Shown here: piece after piece, positions 6,893 to 8,367 of the stretch
How positions within the stretch are numbered: the stretch's first letter is position 1
Layout: each line of letters opens with the position of its first letter
Assembly (NCBI GenBank): GCA_951800675.1
Contig: CATOKC010000137.1
Location: 1-8,367 of the forward strand
From: an uncultured Oscillibacter sp.
GTDB lineage: Bacteria; Bacillota_A; Clostridia; Oscillospirales; Oscillospiraceae
DNA: 8,367 bases
Reading direction: 5' to 3'
Program-made: the position numbers and the translations under genes
The notes under the pieces: generated by a model
The model's database searches: none
Seen by the model: only the letters and a program-made list of their open reading frames with translations
Told to the model about the DNA's origin: nothing

Positions 6893-7657
6893 CGCGATCA
6901 GGTTGCGGAGCCTGGTCTTGCCGGAACCACCGGGGCCGATGATGGCGCTGTCTGCCACGCGGAGAATGGACATACTGCTGCCGGCGGACTCAATCTGGGC
7001 GAAAACCAGGAAAGACATGATGATGGTCATCAGCGTATTAGCCAGCGTCATAGTTCCGGCCAGATAGAAAGAAATGGCGGCGGATGTTTGACGCTTGGGC
7101 GCCAAGACGGCGGATTTTCGCTCCATAGCGGAGGTAATCAGCAGATATAGAACAGTCGCGGCGGCCACGATCAAACCAATGCGTCAATCCCAGACCAGGA
7201 CCATCGCGGTAAATACCAGGGAGTTGATAAAGCCGCCCAGCATTCCCACCAGTACCATGGGCGCGGTGGTTTCCACTTCCTCTAGAACCGTGGTGGTGAT
7301 GCCGGTAATTTCTCCCAGGCTGTTGTCATTGAAGTAGCCCATGGGGACGCTTTTCAGCCGGCCGCCGATGCTGACCCGCTTGTCGCCTACCATAAAATAC
7401 CCGGCGTGGGTCTGCTGGAGCTGACTGAAGTAGTTGCGGACCGTACGGCCCAAAATGCTGGCTGCCAATAACGCCAGGGCGGTCAGGGCGGCGTTTTCAC
7501 TCTGCCCTTCGCCTGTCAGGGCCAAAATCACCTGATAAATGGCTCCGACCTGAAGCATATGGAAAATCGCGTAAAGGAAGCCCACCGCAAGGGACTTGTC
7601 AGCGTTTGTCCGTTCTGTTCCGGCGAACTGCCAAATCAATTTCAATGCGGTCAGCAT
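6893..7657 (-). pseudogene. ABC half-transporter (membrane domain plus Walker A scrap) with nonsense codon and internal deletions
   Basis: The start is ATG 7657, overlapping the end of the preceding ABC gene (stop at 7651-7653), with a GGTGAGG-like ribosome binding site. The first 157 residues are a membrane domain N-terminus ending VLVWD, and then TGA 7184-7186 stands where Trp is expected. The same frame resumes with RIGLIVAAATVLYLL and reaches APKRQTSA near 7078. About 60 residues seem deleted in frame there. It continues with FYLAGTMTLANTL and SFLVFAQIESAGS, typical late membrane-domain sequence. A second in-frame deletion near 6943 removes the linker and ATPase entry, and the frame passes to AIIGPGGSGKTRLRNLIA, a Walker A segment (P-loop 6914-6937). 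It then enters MATE sequence near 6893. The deletion sizes are estimated from remembered family architecture. The intact parent was the partner of the ABC protein at 7651-8367. Confidence 0.87.
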
Positions 7658-8367
7658 ACCGCCTCACCATCCTTTGCTCCGATATGCGCTTGCCGCTTGG
7701 ACTGATACAGCGGGCAAGTCTTCCGCGATTCCTCATGGGTACCAACATCCGTAATCTGACCGGCGTTTACCACCACGATCTGGTCCGCATCCGTGATGGT
7801 GGAGAGCCGGTGGGCAATGACCAGCACGGTCTTTCCCCGAATCAGCTTTGCCACGGCCTTCTGCGCAACGGCTTCGTTTTCCGGGTCGATGTAGGCGGTG
7901 GCCTCGTCCGGAATGACAATGGGCGCGTCTTTCAAGATTGCCCGGGCGATGGCAATCCGCTGCCGTTCTCCGCCGGAGAGATGGGCGCCGCCTCCGCCGG
8001 CAACCGTGTCATAGCCATGCTCCAGCTTGCGGATAAAAGCGTCACAGCCAGCAGCCTTGGCCACAGACTCCACCTCGACATCCGTGGCGGTAAGCCTGCC
8101 CATGCGGATGTTCTCTCGGATGGACTCGTCGAACAGGTAGTTGTCCTGGGAGATAAAGGCCACCTGGTCGTAGAGCTGGGTCAGCGGAATTGCCCGCAGG
8201 TCATATCCGCGCAGAGTAATTCGTCCGGCTGATACGTCCCAGAAGCCCGCAACCAGCTTGGCAATGGTGGATTTTCCGCTGCCGGAAGGTCCTACAAAGG
8301 CGGTCATGGTCCCGGCGGGGATGTTCTGACTGACGTTATGGAGAATTTCCCGCCCCTCCTGATAGCT
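7651..8367 (-). CDS. ABC transporter ATP-binding domain (C-terminal part of a permease-ATPase half-transporter), 5' end outside window
   Basis: The frame is open from the window edge (reading SYQEGREILHNVS) to TGA 7651-7653, about 238 residues covering nearly the whole ATPase domain. The membrane domain lies beyond the window. Motifs in order are Walker A GPSGSGKST, Q-loop FISQDN, signature LSGGERQR (7957-7980), Walker B IVIPDEA, a D-loop-like AYIDPENE and the H-loop in VIAHRLST. Pro (codon 7909-7911) stands just before the Walker B Asp-Glu, where Leu or another hydrophobic residue is normal; this could disturb the beta strand. The C-terminus KTCPLYQSKRQAH also differs from the usual Trp-containing ending. 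Its stop overlaps the ATG of the next ABC gene, so the pair was translationally coupled, as in heterodimeric YbtP/YbtQ or IrtA/IrtB-like systems. The substrate is unknown; a metal-siderophore is a context-based inference. Confidence 0.9.
   Translation of the reverse strand, partial: SYQEGREILHNVSQNIPAGTMTAFVGPSGSGKSTIAKLVAGFWDVSAGRITLRGYDLRAIPLTQLYDQVAFISQDNYLFDESIRENIRMGRLTATDVEVESVAKAAGCDAFIRKLEHGYDTVAGGGGAHLSGGERQRIAIARAILKDAPIVIPDEATAYIDPENEAVAQKAVAKLIRGKTVLVIAHRLSTITDADQIVVVNAGQITDVGTHEESRKTCPLYQSKRQAHIGAKDGEAVC

Noticed and set aside
5109..7186. TGA recoding (Trp) to explain the in-frame stops
   Set aside because: TGA serves as the normal stop of feoB and of the ABC gene ending at 7651. 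Only the 7184 TGA falls at an expected Trp, while the 5109 site expects Arg or similar. Frameshifts and truncations nearby point to decay.
1..8367. CRISPR array, tRNA, rRNA, transposase or phage gene
   Set aside because: I saw no regularly spaced repeats, RNA gene signatures, or transposase/integrase reading frames in either strand.

Overview
The window looks like chromosome from a GC-rich Clostridia/Oscillospirales-type gut anaerobe (Flavonifractor-like). The evidence is the Feo/ZIP gene arrangement, the protein style of every recognisable gene, and the GC-rich codon use. This placement is inference from protein families, not from a marker gene. Almost everything recognisable belongs to metal (iron) handling or efflux, and the window divides into an intact left part and a heavily damaged right part.

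Left part (1-2870, + strand). This holds the C-terminal two thirds of FeoB (ferrous iron transporter), a 46-residue FeoB-associated Cys-rich membrane protein, a short or decayed reading frame at 1947-2036, and a full-length ZIP-family metal transporter. The genes are closely spaced and probably form one divalent-metal uptake operon. The short frame sits where such operons often carry a DtxR-like regulator, so it may be its collapsed remnant. This is a weak inference.

Junction (2871-3137). It holds no large gene. It has a possible 35-codon ORF with a strong ribosome binding site and an unrecognised product, then a 14-bp GNRA-loop hairpin resembling a terminator, then a promoter-like TTGACA sequence.

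Right part (3138-8367). This is a rearranged cassette whose ancestral order, read along the - strand, seems to be ABC half-transporter, ABC half-transporter, MATE exporter, AraC regulator, ABC half-transporter, ABC half-transporter. The half-transporters resemble the paired YbtP/YbtQ or IrtA/IrtB type used for siderophore import, and AraC regulators are typical companions. Only the ABC ATPase end at 7651-8367 reads open, and it has Pro at a Walker B position. The next ABC gene has a nonsense codon and two in-frame internal deletions, and is fused in frame just after its Walker A motif to a MATE exporter lacking its N-terminus. The AraC gene has a nonsense codon and a frameshift in its DNA-binding domain. 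The third ABC gene has a frameshift, is cut in its ATPase domain, and is joined tail to tail with an inverted fragment of the fourth.

I did not find a convincing new biological system. The notable content is the mosaic architecture of a decaying iron-type ABC/MATE locus beside an apparently functional Feo/ZIP operon, plus a few RNA-like hairpins and small ORFs.
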